Shown in pieces: positions 35,048-43,576 of a stretch of DNA of 64,000 nucleotides. A model generated the notes under the pieces. That model saw only the letters and a list, made by a program, of their open reading frames with translations, was not told the DNA's origin and ran no database searches. The translations under genes were made by a program, and so were the position numbers. Numbering within the stretch: the first letter of the stretch is position 1; each line of letters begins with the position of its first letter. Origin of the DNA: Polynucleobacter wuianus (GTDB taxonomy: Bacteria > Pseudomonadota > Gammaproteobacteria > Burkholderiales > Burkholderiaceae); contig NZ_CP015922.1 in NCBI RefSeq assembly GCF_001659725.1, positions 1,612,001 to 1,676,000 on the forward strand. The letters run 5' to 3'.

Positions 35048-35068
35048 CACTGGTAAAAACAGGCTATA

Positions 35069-35099
35069 AAAGTGTCAAATTTAATTGACACTTTAAAAT
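35069..35099 (+). promoter_or_regulatory. bchG promoter with extended PpsR-type operator
   Basis: TGT (35073-35075) and ACA (35088-35090) have a 12-nt spacer and sit inside a longer perfect palindrome, AAAGTGTCAA (35069-35078) / TTGACACTTT (35085-35094), with a shared centre. TAAAAT (35094-35099) is a likely -10 and GTGTCA, 16 bp upstream, a possible -35, as at bchO. Transcription would start only about 15 nt before the bchG ATG. Confidence 0.65.
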
Positions 35100-35120
35100 G
35101 TCAATGACAAAATCATTTAC

Positions 35121-36005
35121 ATGAATCTGCCAGAACCTAGAGCAATTTTGACGCTTTTGAAGCCGATCACATGGTTTCCTCCAATGTGGGCGTTTGCTTG
35201 CGGCTCCATCACTGGCAGTGAAACAATCAAGCAACATCTCCCAATATTTTTCTTGGGTTTACTTTTAACTGGCCCCCTTGTTTGCGCTTCAAGTCAGGCT
35301 GTAAACGACTGGTACGACCGTCATGTTGATGCAATCAATGAACCTGATAGACCAATACCATCAGGCAGAATTCCTGGAAGTTGGGGATTATATATAGCCA
35401 TTATTTGGTCTCTGATTTCGCTTTATGCTGCTAGCTACTTAGGTGTGATGGGATTTTTAGCGACTGTTTTAGCTTTAGTCTTGGCATGGCTATACAGCAT
35501 GCCACCGATACGATTTAAAAATAATGGTTGGATTGGAAACCTTGCTTGTGGAGTGAGCTATGAAGGCTTGGCTTGGATAACAGGCGCAACATTGTTATCA
35601 GGTGGATCTATTCCAAATAAGCCATCGCTATTGCTCGCAGGCTTATATAGCGCAAGTGCCCACGGCATTATGACCCTGAATGATTTCAAGGCGATTGAGG
35701 GCGATAGACAAATGGGCGTGCGCTCATTACCTGTTCAGCTGGGAGCAAAAAGAGCAGCTCAATTTTCTGCAGCATTTATGTTAATCCCACAGATCTTGGT
35801 AATGATCTTATTGTCGTATTGGGATAAGCAGGGTTATGCCATCGTTATTGGGGCATTAATGATAGGGCAGGTTTTCCTGTTAGTTGATTTCCTCAAAAGA
35901 CCTATACAAAAAGCACTTTTCTATAGTGGCTTTGGCGTTCCATTGTTGGTATCGGGGATGATGGTCGCAGCATTTGCAGTCAACAGCATGGAGATGGGAT
36001 CATGA
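35121..36005 (+). CDS. bchG: BchG, bacteriochlorophyll synthase
   Basis: A 294-aa UbiA-family prenyltransferase attaching geranylgeranyl or phytyl diphosphate to bacteriochlorophyllide a. The first Mg-diphosphate motif is NDWYDRHVDAINEPDRPIPS beginning at about residue 62, and the second is LNDFKAIEGDRQMGV near residue 190. About eight hydrophobic spans are present. No Shine-Dalgarno is visible before the ATG, and the predicted leader is very short. It starts the bchG-P-tspO-hemA-dxs-bciB operon and overlaps the next gene by 4 nt. Confidence 0.95.
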   Translation: MNLPEPRAILTLLKPITWFPPMWAFACGSITGSETIKQHLPIFFLGLLLTGPLVCASSQAVNDWYDRHVDAINEPDRPIPSGRIPGSWGLYIAIIWSLISLYAASYLGVMGFLATVLALVLAWLYSMPPIRFKNNGWIGNLACGVSYEGLAWITGATLLSGGSIPNKPSLLLAGLYSASAHGIMTLNDFKAIEGDRQMGVRSLPVQLGAKRAAQFSAAFMLIPQILVMILLSYWDKQGYAIVIGALMIGQVFLLVDFLKRPIQKALFYSGFGVPLLVSGMMVAAFAVNSMEMGS

Positions 36006-37330
36006 GTATCGCAATTGCTCAAGCTGTCACTCGTCATTCCACATTTGGATGGCTCAGTATTGTGCGATTGGGTCTTGTCCAAGCTTCAATTGGCGCCATT
36101 GTCGTCATGACAACCTCAACACTAAACCGCATCATGGTGGTTGAATTGGCTTTACCCGCTAGCCTTCCTGGGCTTTTGGTTGCTATTCATTATTTCGTGC
36201 AGGTTATTAGGCCGCGGATGGGTTTTGAATCCGATAGTGGCTCGAAGAAAACACCGTGGATTATCGGCGGTATTGCATTGCTAGCATTAGGTGGATTTGG
36301 CGCGGCTATTGCTACGACATTGATGGGCATTAATTTAATTATCGGAATTTTGGCTGCAATAGTAGCCTTCTTCTTAATTGGCATTGGTGTCAGTATGAGC
36401 GGTACATCATTGCTTGCCTTGTTGGCAAAAGGTGTGAGTGACGATCGTAGGGCGGCTGCAGCAACAACCGTTTGGCTGATGATGATTTTTGGGTTTGCAT
36501 TGACTAGTGGAGTAGCAGGGAAATTTTTAGATCCCTATGCTCCTGAAAAGGTAATTCTCATTTCAGGGATCATCTCGCTAGTTGCTATTGCACTTACATC
36601 ATTAGCCCTATACAGGCTAGAAGGCTCTGACCTTGAAAATAAGATATCCAAGACCAAAGAAAAAATCCCTTTCAAGAGTGCTCTTGGGGAAATCCTATCC
36701 GATCCTGATACTAAAAGATTCACCATTTTTATCTTTTTATCGATGCTTGCTTTTAGTGCCCAAGACTTAATTTTGGAGCCTTTTGCGGGAATCATTTTCA
36801 AGTACACACTTGGAGAAACGACTAGTCTTTCAGGAATTCAACATTCTGGCGTTTTAACTGGAATGCTGTTAGTTGCCGTTTGTGGCTCAAGTAGATTGAG
36901 GCGCTACTTTGGGTCTTTAAGGTCATGGATGATTTATGGTTGCCTCGCATCAGCATTGGCAATGTTTGGATTGGTAATGGCCGGAATATTAGAAGGCGAA
37001 TGGCCTCTAAAGCTCAATGTGTATGTTTTGGGTCTGGCTAATGGAGCGTTTTCAATTGCGGCAATCGCATCAATGATGCGATTGGCAGTAGTTGGGGGTG
37101 GCGGGAAAGAGGGGGTCAGAATTGGCCTTTGGGGTGGCGCTCAAGCAATAGCGTTTGGTCTTGGAGGCCTATTGGGGGCAGGCGCAAGTGATTTAGCCCG
37201 TTCAATATTCACGAATCCTGCCTGGGCCTATGCAAGTGTATTTTTTATAGAGGCAATTTTATTTGTTGCCTCTGCCTACATGGCATCTTTGGTTGAACGC
37301 AAATCCACTAATGAATTCAAGGCGGGGTGA
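36002..37330 (+). CDS. PucC/BCD-family membrane protein between bchG and bchP (Bch2-type)
   Basis: A 442-aa MFS-fold protein of about 12 spans, homologous in outline to LhaA: LNRIMVVELALPASLPGLLV and the late FSAQDLILEPFAG parallel LhaA LNRVMIVELGM and FSMQDIILEPYGG. Purple bacteria keep a gene of this family between bchG and bchP (bch2, ORF428 type), thought to handle bacteriochlorophyll delivery. It overlaps bchG by 4 nt and precedes bchP by 3 nt. Substrate or cargo is not known. Confidence 0.85.
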   Translation: MSIAIAQAVTRHSTFGWLSIVRLGLVQASIGAIVVMTTSTLNRIMVVELALPASLPGLLVAIHYFVQVIRPRMGFESDSGSKKTPWIIGGIALLALGGFGAAIATTLMGINLIIGILAAIVAFFLIGIGVSMSGTSLLALLAKGVSDDRRAAAATTVWLMMIFGFALTSGVAGKFLDPYAPEKVILISGIISLVAIALTSLALYRLEGSDLENKISKTKEKIPFKSALGEILSDPDTKRFTIFIFLSMLAFSAQDLILEPFAGIIFKYTLGETTSLSGIQHSGVLTGMLLVAVCGSSRLRRYFGSLRSWMIYGCLASALAMFGLVMAGILEGEWPLKLNVYVLGLANGAFSIAAIASMMRLAVVGGGGKEGVRIGLWGGAQAIAFGLGGLLGAGASDLARSIFTNPAWAYASVFFIEAILFVASAYMASLVERKSTNEFKAG

Positions 37331-37333
37331 AGA

Positions 37334-38539
37334 ATGTCATCAGAATTGATTTATGACGCAGTAGTTGTTGGTGGTGGACCAGCCGGTGCTACCGCTGCAC
37401 ATACTCTAGCGCTGAAGGGAATGAAAGTTCTCTTGCTGGACAAACGGGGAAGAATTAAGCCATGTGGAGGCGCTATTCCCCCCAGATTAATAAAAGATTT
37501 TCAGATTCCTGATGAATTACTGGTTGCTCGAGCAAAATCAGCACGCATGGTTTCGCCTAGCGGGAAAGCAGTAGATATTCCGATTGAAAATGGTTTTGTA
37601 GGAATGGTGGATCGAGCACAATTTGATGAATGGTTAAGAAAGCGTGCCGTAAATGCGGGCGCCGAAAGAGAAGATGGTTTATTTGAAACCCTGACAAGGG
37701 AGAATTCTCATGTCCGGATTCATTATCGATCTAGGGGCGCCCGTGATGGCGATCATGGTTCTATAAAGAGCGTTTTAGCCAAATCAGTTATTGGCGCCGA
37801 TGGTGCTAAATCCCAAGTGGGTAGAAGTGCCGGGGTTAAGGGATGCGCAGAGGCAAATTATGTATTTGCTTATCACGAGATTATTAAAACTCCTAAGGAC
37901 AGTCCAAGCTCATTTGACGCAAGTCGATGTGATGTTCTCTATCAACAACCGGTATCTCCTGACTTTTATGGTTGGGTGTTCCCCCATGGCGATACGATCA
38001 GCATTGGGACTGGAAGTGCTGATAAGGGTTTTTCGCTCCGTAATGCAGTAGGGAAATTGAGGAAGGATATTGGATTAGAGCATGCTGAGCTAGTTCGACA
38101 TGAGGGCGCGCCGCTACCTATGAAGCCTTTAAAAAAGTGGGATGACGGAAAGCAGGTTGTACTTGCTGGTGATGCTGCAGGAGTTGTAGCGCCAGCATCT
38201 GGTGAGGGGATTTATTACGCCATGCTTGGTGGTCAATTAGCGGGCGAGGCTATTGCTGAATTTGTAGAGACGCAAAACCCGGCAAAACTGCAACTCGCGA
38301 GAAAAAGATTTATGAAAGAACATCGTATGACGTTTCTGGTGCTTGGAATCATGCAATATTTTTGGTATTCAACTGATAAACGTCGCGAGAGTTTTGTAAA
38401 AATGTGTGAGGATAAAGATGTGCAAAGACTCACCTTTGAGTCTTATATGAACAAAAAGTTGGTTCGCAAAAAGCCTCTCGCACATTTCAAAATCTTTATT
38501 AAAGATATGGGACATCTGCTAGGGCTAGCAAAGGTATGA
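37334..38539 (+). CDS. bchP: BchP, geranylgeranyl bacteriochlorophyll/diphosphate reductase
   Basis: A 401-aa FAD-dependent reductase saturating three double bonds of the geranylgeranyl tail to phytyl. The FAD motif VVVGGGPAGATAAHTLALKG begins at about residue 10. KPCGGAIPPRLI is the family's second block, and LAGDAAGVVAPASGEGIYYA is the GD motif. It lies in the bchG operon and overlaps tspO by 4 nt. Confidence 0.95.
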   Translation: MSSELIYDAVVVGGGPAGATAAHTLALKGMKVLLLDKRGRIKPCGGAIPPRLIKDFQIPDELLVARAKSARMVSPSGKAVDIPIENGFVGMVDRAQFDEWLRKRAVNAGAEREDGLFETLTRENSHVRIHYRSRGARDGDHGSIKSVLAKSVIGADGAKSQVGRSAGVKGCAEANYVFAYHEIIKTPKDSPSSFDASRCDVLYQQPVSPDFYGWVFPHGDTISIGTGSADKGFSLRNAVGKLRKDIGLEHAELVRHEGAPLPMKPLKKWDDGKQVVLAGDAAGVVAPASGEGIYYAMLGGQLAGEAIAEFVETQNPAKLQLARKRFMKEHRMTFLVLGIMQYFWYSTDKRRESFVKMCEDKDVQRLTFESYMNKKLVRKKPLAHFKIFIKDMGHLLGLAKV

Positions 38540-39021
38540 AAATTTTCTTTCAACATAAGTACCTTTTGCTGATTGCCATTTGGATGGTTGGCACATCAGT
38601 AATGGGGGGTCTTGCAACAGAAATAGGCCCTTGGTACTTTTCATTAAAGCAGCCGGGCTGGAAACCGCCTGATTGGGCTTTTGGTGTCATCTGGACCATT
38701 ATTTTTGTTTTATCAGCAATCGCCTGGATGATTGCATTTAATAGCAATCCATCTCCATCTCAGAAAAATAAAATTATTACTTTATTTTTCTTGAATGGAT
38801 TTTTAAATGTGCTTTGGAGTGTTTTCTATTTCAGGATGCACCATCCAGACTGGTCCTTAATAGAAGCATGCTTCCTGTGGGGCTCAGTGTTGGAGATTAT
38901 TTTAGTGATGTGGCCGATTAGAAAGTTAGCCGCATTACTAATGGTTCCATACTTAATATGGGTAAGTATCGCCATGCGCTTGAATTGGGAAACTATGGTC
39001 TTAAACCCAGGGGCCTACTAA
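38536..39021 (+). CDS. tspO: TspO/CrtK, tryptophan-rich sensory protein
   Basis: A 161-aa five-helix membrane protein. PGWKPPDWAFGVIWTIIFVL is the TspO signature, and FFLNGFLNVLWSVFYF and the late YLIWVSIAMRLNW complete the family pattern. TspO binds tetrapyrrole intermediates and in Rhodobacter sphaeroides negatively affects photosynthesis genes under oxygen. In many purple clusters tspO (crtK) sits beside crtI/crtB; here it sits between bchP and hemA, fitting a tetrapyrrole-level sensor. Confidence 0.92.
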   Translation: MKIFFQHKYLLLIAIWMVGTSVMGGLATEIGPWYFSLKQPGWKPPDWAFGVIWTIIFVLSAIAWMIAFNSNPSPSQKNKIITLFFLNGFLNVLWSVFYFRMHHPDWSLIEACFLWGSVLEIILVMWPIRKLAALLMVPYLIWVSIAMRLNWETMVLNPGAY

Positions 39022-39025
39022 AAGT

Positions 39026-40336
39026 ATGTCAGGCATGAAGCTCTTAAACCTCGGTGTTAATCACCACACAGCGCCAGTCGACATTCGAGAAAGTGTTGCA
39101 GTCTCGCCTGAGGTTTTGCAGGACTCACTTATCGATTTACGTAAATATTTACAGGGAAATGGCTCGGGACATAAACCAGAGGTAGCAATATTGTCTACAT
39201 GTAATCGAATGGAAATTTATTGCGCGGCGAATGATGTTGAATATACCGAGAACCATTTGGAAGATCGGGCTTTTGAATGGTTGGCAGCTCAAAATAATGT
39301 CCAAAAAGATGAGTTACGTCCTTACATCTATTCAGCAAAAGAAAGCGATGCTGTAAAACACGCCTTTAGAGTCGGAAGTGGTTTGGATTCAATGGTTCTG
39401 GGAGAAACACAAATTCTAGGGCAAATGAAAAAAGCTATAGAGAATGCTAATCAGGTTGGGACGTTGGGGGCTTATTTAAAGCCCTTGTTTAATAAAACTT
39501 TTTCAGTGGCAAAAGTTGTTCGAGGTAATACCCAAATTGGAGCGCACTCTATATCAATAGCGGGCGCCTCCATTAAGTTGGTTGAGCGTATTTTTGGACA
39601 AGTCAGTGATTGCAATATTTTATTTATTGGAGCTGGGGAGATGATCGGGCTTTGCGCTAATCACTTTGCAGGTAAAGCCCCAAAAAAGATTGCAATTTCA
39701 AATAGAACTGTTGATCGGGGTAGCGAGTTAATTAAAACTTTTTCCGATAAGAATTTAAGAACAGATGTATTCCCTTTAGTTGAGCTACCAAAGCAGTTAC
39801 ATGAATACGATGTTGTTGTTTCTTGTACTGCTAGTTCGCTCCCAATCATTGGCATGGGAATGATTAAAACAGCTCTTAAAGCTAGGCAATCACGCCCCAT
39901 TGTTCTGATAGATTTAGCGGTACCAAGAGATTTTGAGCCGGAAATTAAGACTCTTAAAAATGCCTATCTTTACTCTATTGATGATCTCGGTGAAATAGTA
40001 AGCGCAGGAAAAGCAAATCGTGTGGATTCTATTGGTGATGCTGAAAAGATTATCGAAAGAGGTGTCGTGGAGTTTTACGAAACCTTAGAAAAAAGAGCCG
40101 TTGTACCAATTATTAAGTCAATTCAAAACGTTGGCGAGCAATATCAAAAGATAGAGTTGGAAAAGGCAAGTAGAAGGATTGCTAACGGTGACGATCCTAT
40201 GGTTGTTCTTTCGCATATGGCAATAGCGCTTGCTAATAAATTTATGCACGCACCAATTCATGCATTAAAGCAATCTTCCGATGCGAATCTGGAAGAATAT
40301 AAACAAATTATTTCTAAAATATATTCTTCCAAGTGA
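39026..40336 (+). CDS. hemA: HemA, glutamyl-tRNA reductase
   Basis: A 436-aa C5-pathway enzyme reducing glutamyl-tRNA to glutamate-1-semialdehyde. NHHTAPVDIRESV is at the N-terminus, and the catalytic Cys59 lies in LSTCNRMEIY. GSGLDSMVLGETQILGQMKK and the NADPH-binding FIGAGEMIGL follow. The gene sits inside the bchG operon, 4 nt after tspO, so the committed step of tetrapyrrole synthesis is expressed with pigment genes. Whether it is the only hemA of the genome cannot be seen here. Confidence 0.95.
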   Translation: MSGMKLLNLGVNHHTAPVDIRESVAVSPEVLQDSLIDLRKYLQGNGSGHKPEVAILSTCNRMEIYCAANDVEYTENHLEDRAFEWLAAQNNVQKDELRPYIYSAKESDAVKHAFRVGSGLDSMVLGETQILGQMKKAIENANQVGTLGAYLKPLFNKTFSVAKVVRGNTQIGAHSISIAGASIKLVERIFGQVSDCNILFIGAGEMIGLCANHFAGKAPKKIAISNRTVDRGSELIKTFSDKNLRTDVFPLVELPKQLHEYDVVVSCTASSLPIIGMGMIKTALKARQSRPIVLIDLAVPRDFEPEIKTLKNAYLYSIDDLGEIVSAGKANRVDSIGDAEKIIERGVVEFYETLEKRAVVPIIKSIQNVGEQYQKIELEKASRRIANGDDPMVVLSHMAIALANKFMHAPIHALKQSSDANLEEYKQIISKIYSSK

Positions 40337-40343
40337 GTTGGCT

Positions 40344-42230
40344 ATGCTAAAAATGACTAACTTACTCGAAACCATATCAAACCCAGAAGAATTACGGGCC
40401 TATGAAATTTCTAAGCTCCCTCAAATAGCGAGAGAGCTTAGAAATTTTATATTGAGCTCTGTTTCAAGTACGGGCGGTCATCTTTCTTCAAACCTGGGGA
40501 CAGTAGAGCTCGCAATAGCACTCCATTATGTATTTGATACCCCTTATGATCGCCTGATCTGGGATGTGGGTCATCAAAGCTATGCTCATAAAGTACTCAC
40601 TGGCCGCAGGGAGGCGATGTCTGGGCTAAGGCAGTTTGGCGGTATTTCAGGGTTTCCTAAACGCAGTGAGAGTGAATATGATGCGTTTGGAACTGCCCAT
40701 TCATCTACAAGTATCTCAGCGGCCTTAGGAATGGCAGTGGCTGCTAAAACAAAAAATGAGAAACGTAATATAGTAGCAATTATTGGCGATGGTGCAATGA
40801 GTGCTGGTATGGCTTTTGAGGCGATGAATAACGCTGGCGTGAATAAAAAAGTACCGCTAATTGTGATTCTGAACGATAACGAGATGTCAATTTCACCGGC
40901 GGTAGGAGCGCTAAACCGCTACTTAGTGAAATTGATCTCTGGTTCTATGTATGCGGCTACTAAAAGAGGTATCGATAAAGTACTCTCTGTAGCGCCACCC
41001 ATCCGTGAATTTGCAAAAAGATTAGAAGGTCATGCAAAGGGAATGGTCGGCCCTGCAACGATTTTTGAGGAGTTTGGGTTTGACTATTACGGCCCAATAG
41101 ATGGCCATAATTTAGATGTATTAATTTCAACTCTAGAAAACGTTAAAACGCTTGCTCAAACTGAGGGCCCTCAGTTTCTTCATATTATTACAAAAAAGGG
41201 CAAGGGATATTCATTAGCAGAGCTCGATCCTATTGCCTATCATGGCCCTAGCGCATTCGATCCGATAGTGGGCATTGAGGCAAAGCCCGTGCCTAAGAAG
41301 GCCTATACCCAGGTATTCGGAGAGTGGTTATGCGATATGGCTCAGGCAGATGAACGCTTGATTGCCATTACTCCTGCTATGCGTGAGGGCTCGGGCCTGG
41401 TGGATTTTGAAAGACGCTTTCCTGATCGATATTACGATGTAGGAATAGCGGAGCAACATGCGGTTACCTTTGCGGCTGGAATTGCTTGTGAGGGATTAAA
41501 ACCAGTAGTTGCGATTTATTCAACTTTCTTGCAGCGTGGCTACGATCAGCTGATACATGATGTGACCTTACAGAACTTACCTATCGTATTTGCTATTGAT
41601 CGAGCTGGTATGGTGGGCGCTGATGGGGCAACACATGCCGGAGTATTTGACATTGCTTTTTTACGCTGCTTACCAAATTTAGTATTGATGACGCCATCAA
41701 ACGAACAGGAATGCCGAGCAATGCTGACAACTGCTTTTAAGCACGATGGTCCTACAGCTGTGCGCTATCCACGCGGTGCCGGAATCGGATTGGAAGCAGC
41801 GGGTGAATCCCTAGCTACTTTGCCTATTGGCAAGGGGTTTGTGGTTCGCTCTATTGATAAAGCTTTGCCTCCAAAGAAAAGAATTGCTTTCATTTGTTTT
41901 GGACCCTTGCTTTACACCGCTCTTTCCGTGGCCCAAGAAATCAATGCCACCGTGGTAGATATGCGCTTTGTGAAGCCTTTAGATGACAAATTATTAATAG
42001 AAATCGCTGATAGTCACGATGGACTAGTTTTTGTTGAGGACAGCGCTACTAAGGGTGGCGCCGGTAGTGCTTGCTTAGAAGTGCTGTCAGACAACAATAT
42101 CCATATTCAAACCTTATTGCTAGGGCTGCCTGATGAGTATGTAGAGCATGGTGAGCTTAATTTACTTCTAGATAACTATGGACTGTCTAAGGAAAAGATT
42201 AAACAAAGAGTTTTAGCGCGTTTTGTATAA
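40344..42230 (+). CDS. dxs: Dxs, 1-deoxy-D-xylulose-5-phosphate synthase
   Basis: A 628-aa thiamine-diphosphate enzyme starting the MEP isoprenoid pathway. The TPP motif GDGAMSAGMAFEAMNNAG is at about 148-165. GHQSYAHKVLTGR precedes it, and DVGIAEQHAVTFAAGIA and DRAGMVGADGATHAG lie in the pyrimidine domain. The ATG at 40344 follows the hemA stop by 7 nt; another ATG at 40353 is possible. The longer frame from 40281 overlaps hemA and is not a likely start. With ispH it gives the cluster both ends of the MEP route. Confidence 0.95.
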   Translation: MLKMTNLLETISNPEELRAYEISKLPQIARELRNFILSSVSSTGGHLSSNLGTVELAIALHYVFDTPYDRLIWDVGHQSYAHKVLTGRREAMSGLRQFGGISGFPKRSESEYDAFGTAHSSTSISAALGMAVAAKTKNEKRNIVAIIGDGAMSAGMAFEAMNNAGVNKKVPLIVILNDNEMSISPAVGALNRYLVKLISGSMYAATKRGIDKVLSVAPPIREFAKRLEGHAKGMVGPATIFEEFGFDYYGPIDGHNLDVLISTLENVKTLAQTEGPQFLHIITKKGKGYSLAELDPIAYHGPSAFDPIVGIEAKPVPKKAYTQVFGEWLCDMAQADERLIAITPAMREGSGLVDFERRFPDRYYDVGIAEQHAVTFAAGIACEGLKPVVAIYSTFLQRGYDQLIHDVTLQNLPIVFAIDRAGMVGADGATHAGVFDIAFLRCLPNLVLMTPSNEQECRAMLTTAFKHDGPTAVRYPRGAGIGLEAAGESLATLPIGKGFVVRSIDKALPPKKRIAFICFGPLLYTALSVAQEINATVVDMRFVKPLDDKLLIEIADSHDGLVFVEDSATKGGAGSACLEVLSDNNIHIQTLLLGLPDEYVEHGELNLLLDNYGLSKEKIKQRVLARFV

Positions 42231-42243
42231 GGTCTGATAAAGA

Positions 42244-43461
42244 GTGGAGTCAATTGAGATTGCCCCATTTCGTGATTTATGTACCGATTGCGGTGTATCT
42301 CGAACTACGCAGCCTAAACGTTGCGCAACTGCCTGTCAGTTTATTCAACCCAATTACCCTAAATTTGAGACCTTAGTTCACGGCAGGGAACGCGTTACAG
42401 ATAAATCTGATGAGGTCTTTTTTGGACCGTATTTAGAAATGTTTAGGGCTAGATTAAAGACCCCGCTACAAGGCGCTCAGTGGACTGGAATTATCACGAG
42501 ACTTTGTGAGGTGCTGCTAGAGCAGGGTGTTGTTGATGCTGTCATTACAATGCGCTCTGATGCTGATGACCGCTGGAAGCCTGTTCCGGTAATCGTGACA
42601 AGACCTCAGGATATGGCGCAATGCAGAGGAATGAAGATGGGTTATGCCCCAATCATTCAATACCTCGAGCAAGCAAAAGATCTAGGATATAAAAAGGTGG
42701 CTATGGTGGGAATTCCATGCCAGGTCTATGCTGCTAGAGCGCTCGAGCAAGAATTTGGCTTTGAGAAATTATTGATTATTGGCTCCCCTTGTTCCGATAA
42801 CACTACTACTGAGCATTTTCATCAGTTCTTAGGCCTGCTTTCTGATAAGCCGGAAACGATTTCTTATCTAGAATTTAGGGCTGACTATCACGTTGAGATT
42901 CGCTTTGAAAATGGTCGAAAGCAAGAAATACCCTTTTTAAAATTACCTTTATCTAATTTGCCCGCAGATTTTTTCCCTACAACCTGTAAAACTTGCGTTG
43001 ACTATGTCAATTCACTGTCTGATATTACGGTTGGGTATATGGCAGGTACAGGAGAGCAGTGGATCATTGTTCGTAATACTAAAGGCAAAGGTTTAGCGAG
43101 TTTGCTTGCTCAAGAGCTTATTTTGGAGCCCGTTTCCTCTGCTGGCAATCGCCTGAGTCCCGTAAAAGGCTTTATGAAAAATGTGGAACTAGCGGCCGGC
43201 GGATTGCCACTTCAAAGAATGCCGAATTTTTTAAGAGGAATATTTGCTTGGGTAATGCCTAGGTTTGGACCTCGAGGTCTGGAGTTTGCAAAAGCAAGAA
43301 TTGAAATGAAGGCAATTGAATCTGTTATTCATTTACGAAATACTGCGCCGCACAAAATTAAAAATATGGTCCCTGACTACATATGGAAGATAACGAAGAG
43401 CTACTGTTTAGAGCCTCAATATGATGAAACAAAAGGCTCTAGGGAAAGCACCTACAAATAA
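42244..43461 (+). CDS. bciB: BciB, ferredoxin-dependent 8-vinyl reductase
   Basis: A 405-aa member of the F420-hydrogenase beta-subunit family that reduces the C8 vinyl of divinyl (proto)chlorophyllide with ferredoxin. The N-terminal Cys-rich part CTDCGVSRTTQPKRCATAC and the later VGIPCQVYAARAL, IIGSPCSDNTTTEHF and TCKTCVDYVNSLSDITVGYM are BciB features, including Fe-S ligands and the FAD site. GTG start. It replaces BchJ/BciA-type enzymes in this cluster. It is the last gene before a 115-bp gap with an FNR box. Confidence 0.9.
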   Translation: MESIEIAPFRDLCTDCGVSRTTQPKRCATACQFIQPNYPKFETLVHGRERVTDKSDEVFFGPYLEMFRARLKTPLQGAQWTGIITRLCEVLLEQGVVDAVITMRSDADDRWKPVPVIVTRPQDMAQCRGMKMGYAPIIQYLEQAKDLGYKKVAMVGIPCQVYAARALEQEFGFEKLLIIGSPCSDNTTTEHFHQFLGLLSDKPETISYLEFRADYHVEIRFENGRKQEIPFLKLPLSNLPADFFPTTCKTCVDYVNSLSDITVGYMAGTGEQWIIVRNTKGKGLASLLAQELILEPVSSAGNRLSPVKGFMKNVELAAGGLPLQRMPNFLRGIFAWVMPRFGPRGLEFAKARIEMKAIESVIHLRNTAPHKIKNMVPDYIWKITKSYCLEPQYDETKGSRESTYK

Positions 43462-43472
43462 GTCTTTGTGAT

Positions 43473-43486
43473 TTGATCTAAATCAA
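43473..43486. promoter_or_regulatory. FNR/FnrL-type box
   Basis: TTGAT-CTAA-ATCAA, a perfect match to the FNR consensus TTGAT-N4-ATCAA. It lies 91-104 bp upstream of the B12-binding gene and 12 bp after bciB. It suggests oxygen-linked control of the aerR-like-hemE unit; function is inferred. Confidence 0.7.
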
Positions 43487-43527
43487 TTTATAAAGTAATT
43501 ATTCCAATAAAGAGGCTCTTAGGCAGC

Positions 43528-43563
43528 CACGGTTTTTTTCAAAAAAACTCTTTTGAGACCGTG
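43528..43563 (+). other. nested inverted repeats (possible three-way RNA junction)
   Basis: The outer arms CACGGT (43528-43533) and ACCGTG (43558-43563) enclose two inner hairpins: T7-C-A7 (43533/34-43547) and CTC-TTTT-GAG (43548-43557). It lies in the 5' leader of the B12-binding gene. The T-tract is in the 5' arm, so it is not a standard terminator. Confidence 0.5.
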
Positions 43564-43576
43564 TCTTGATCAAGTG

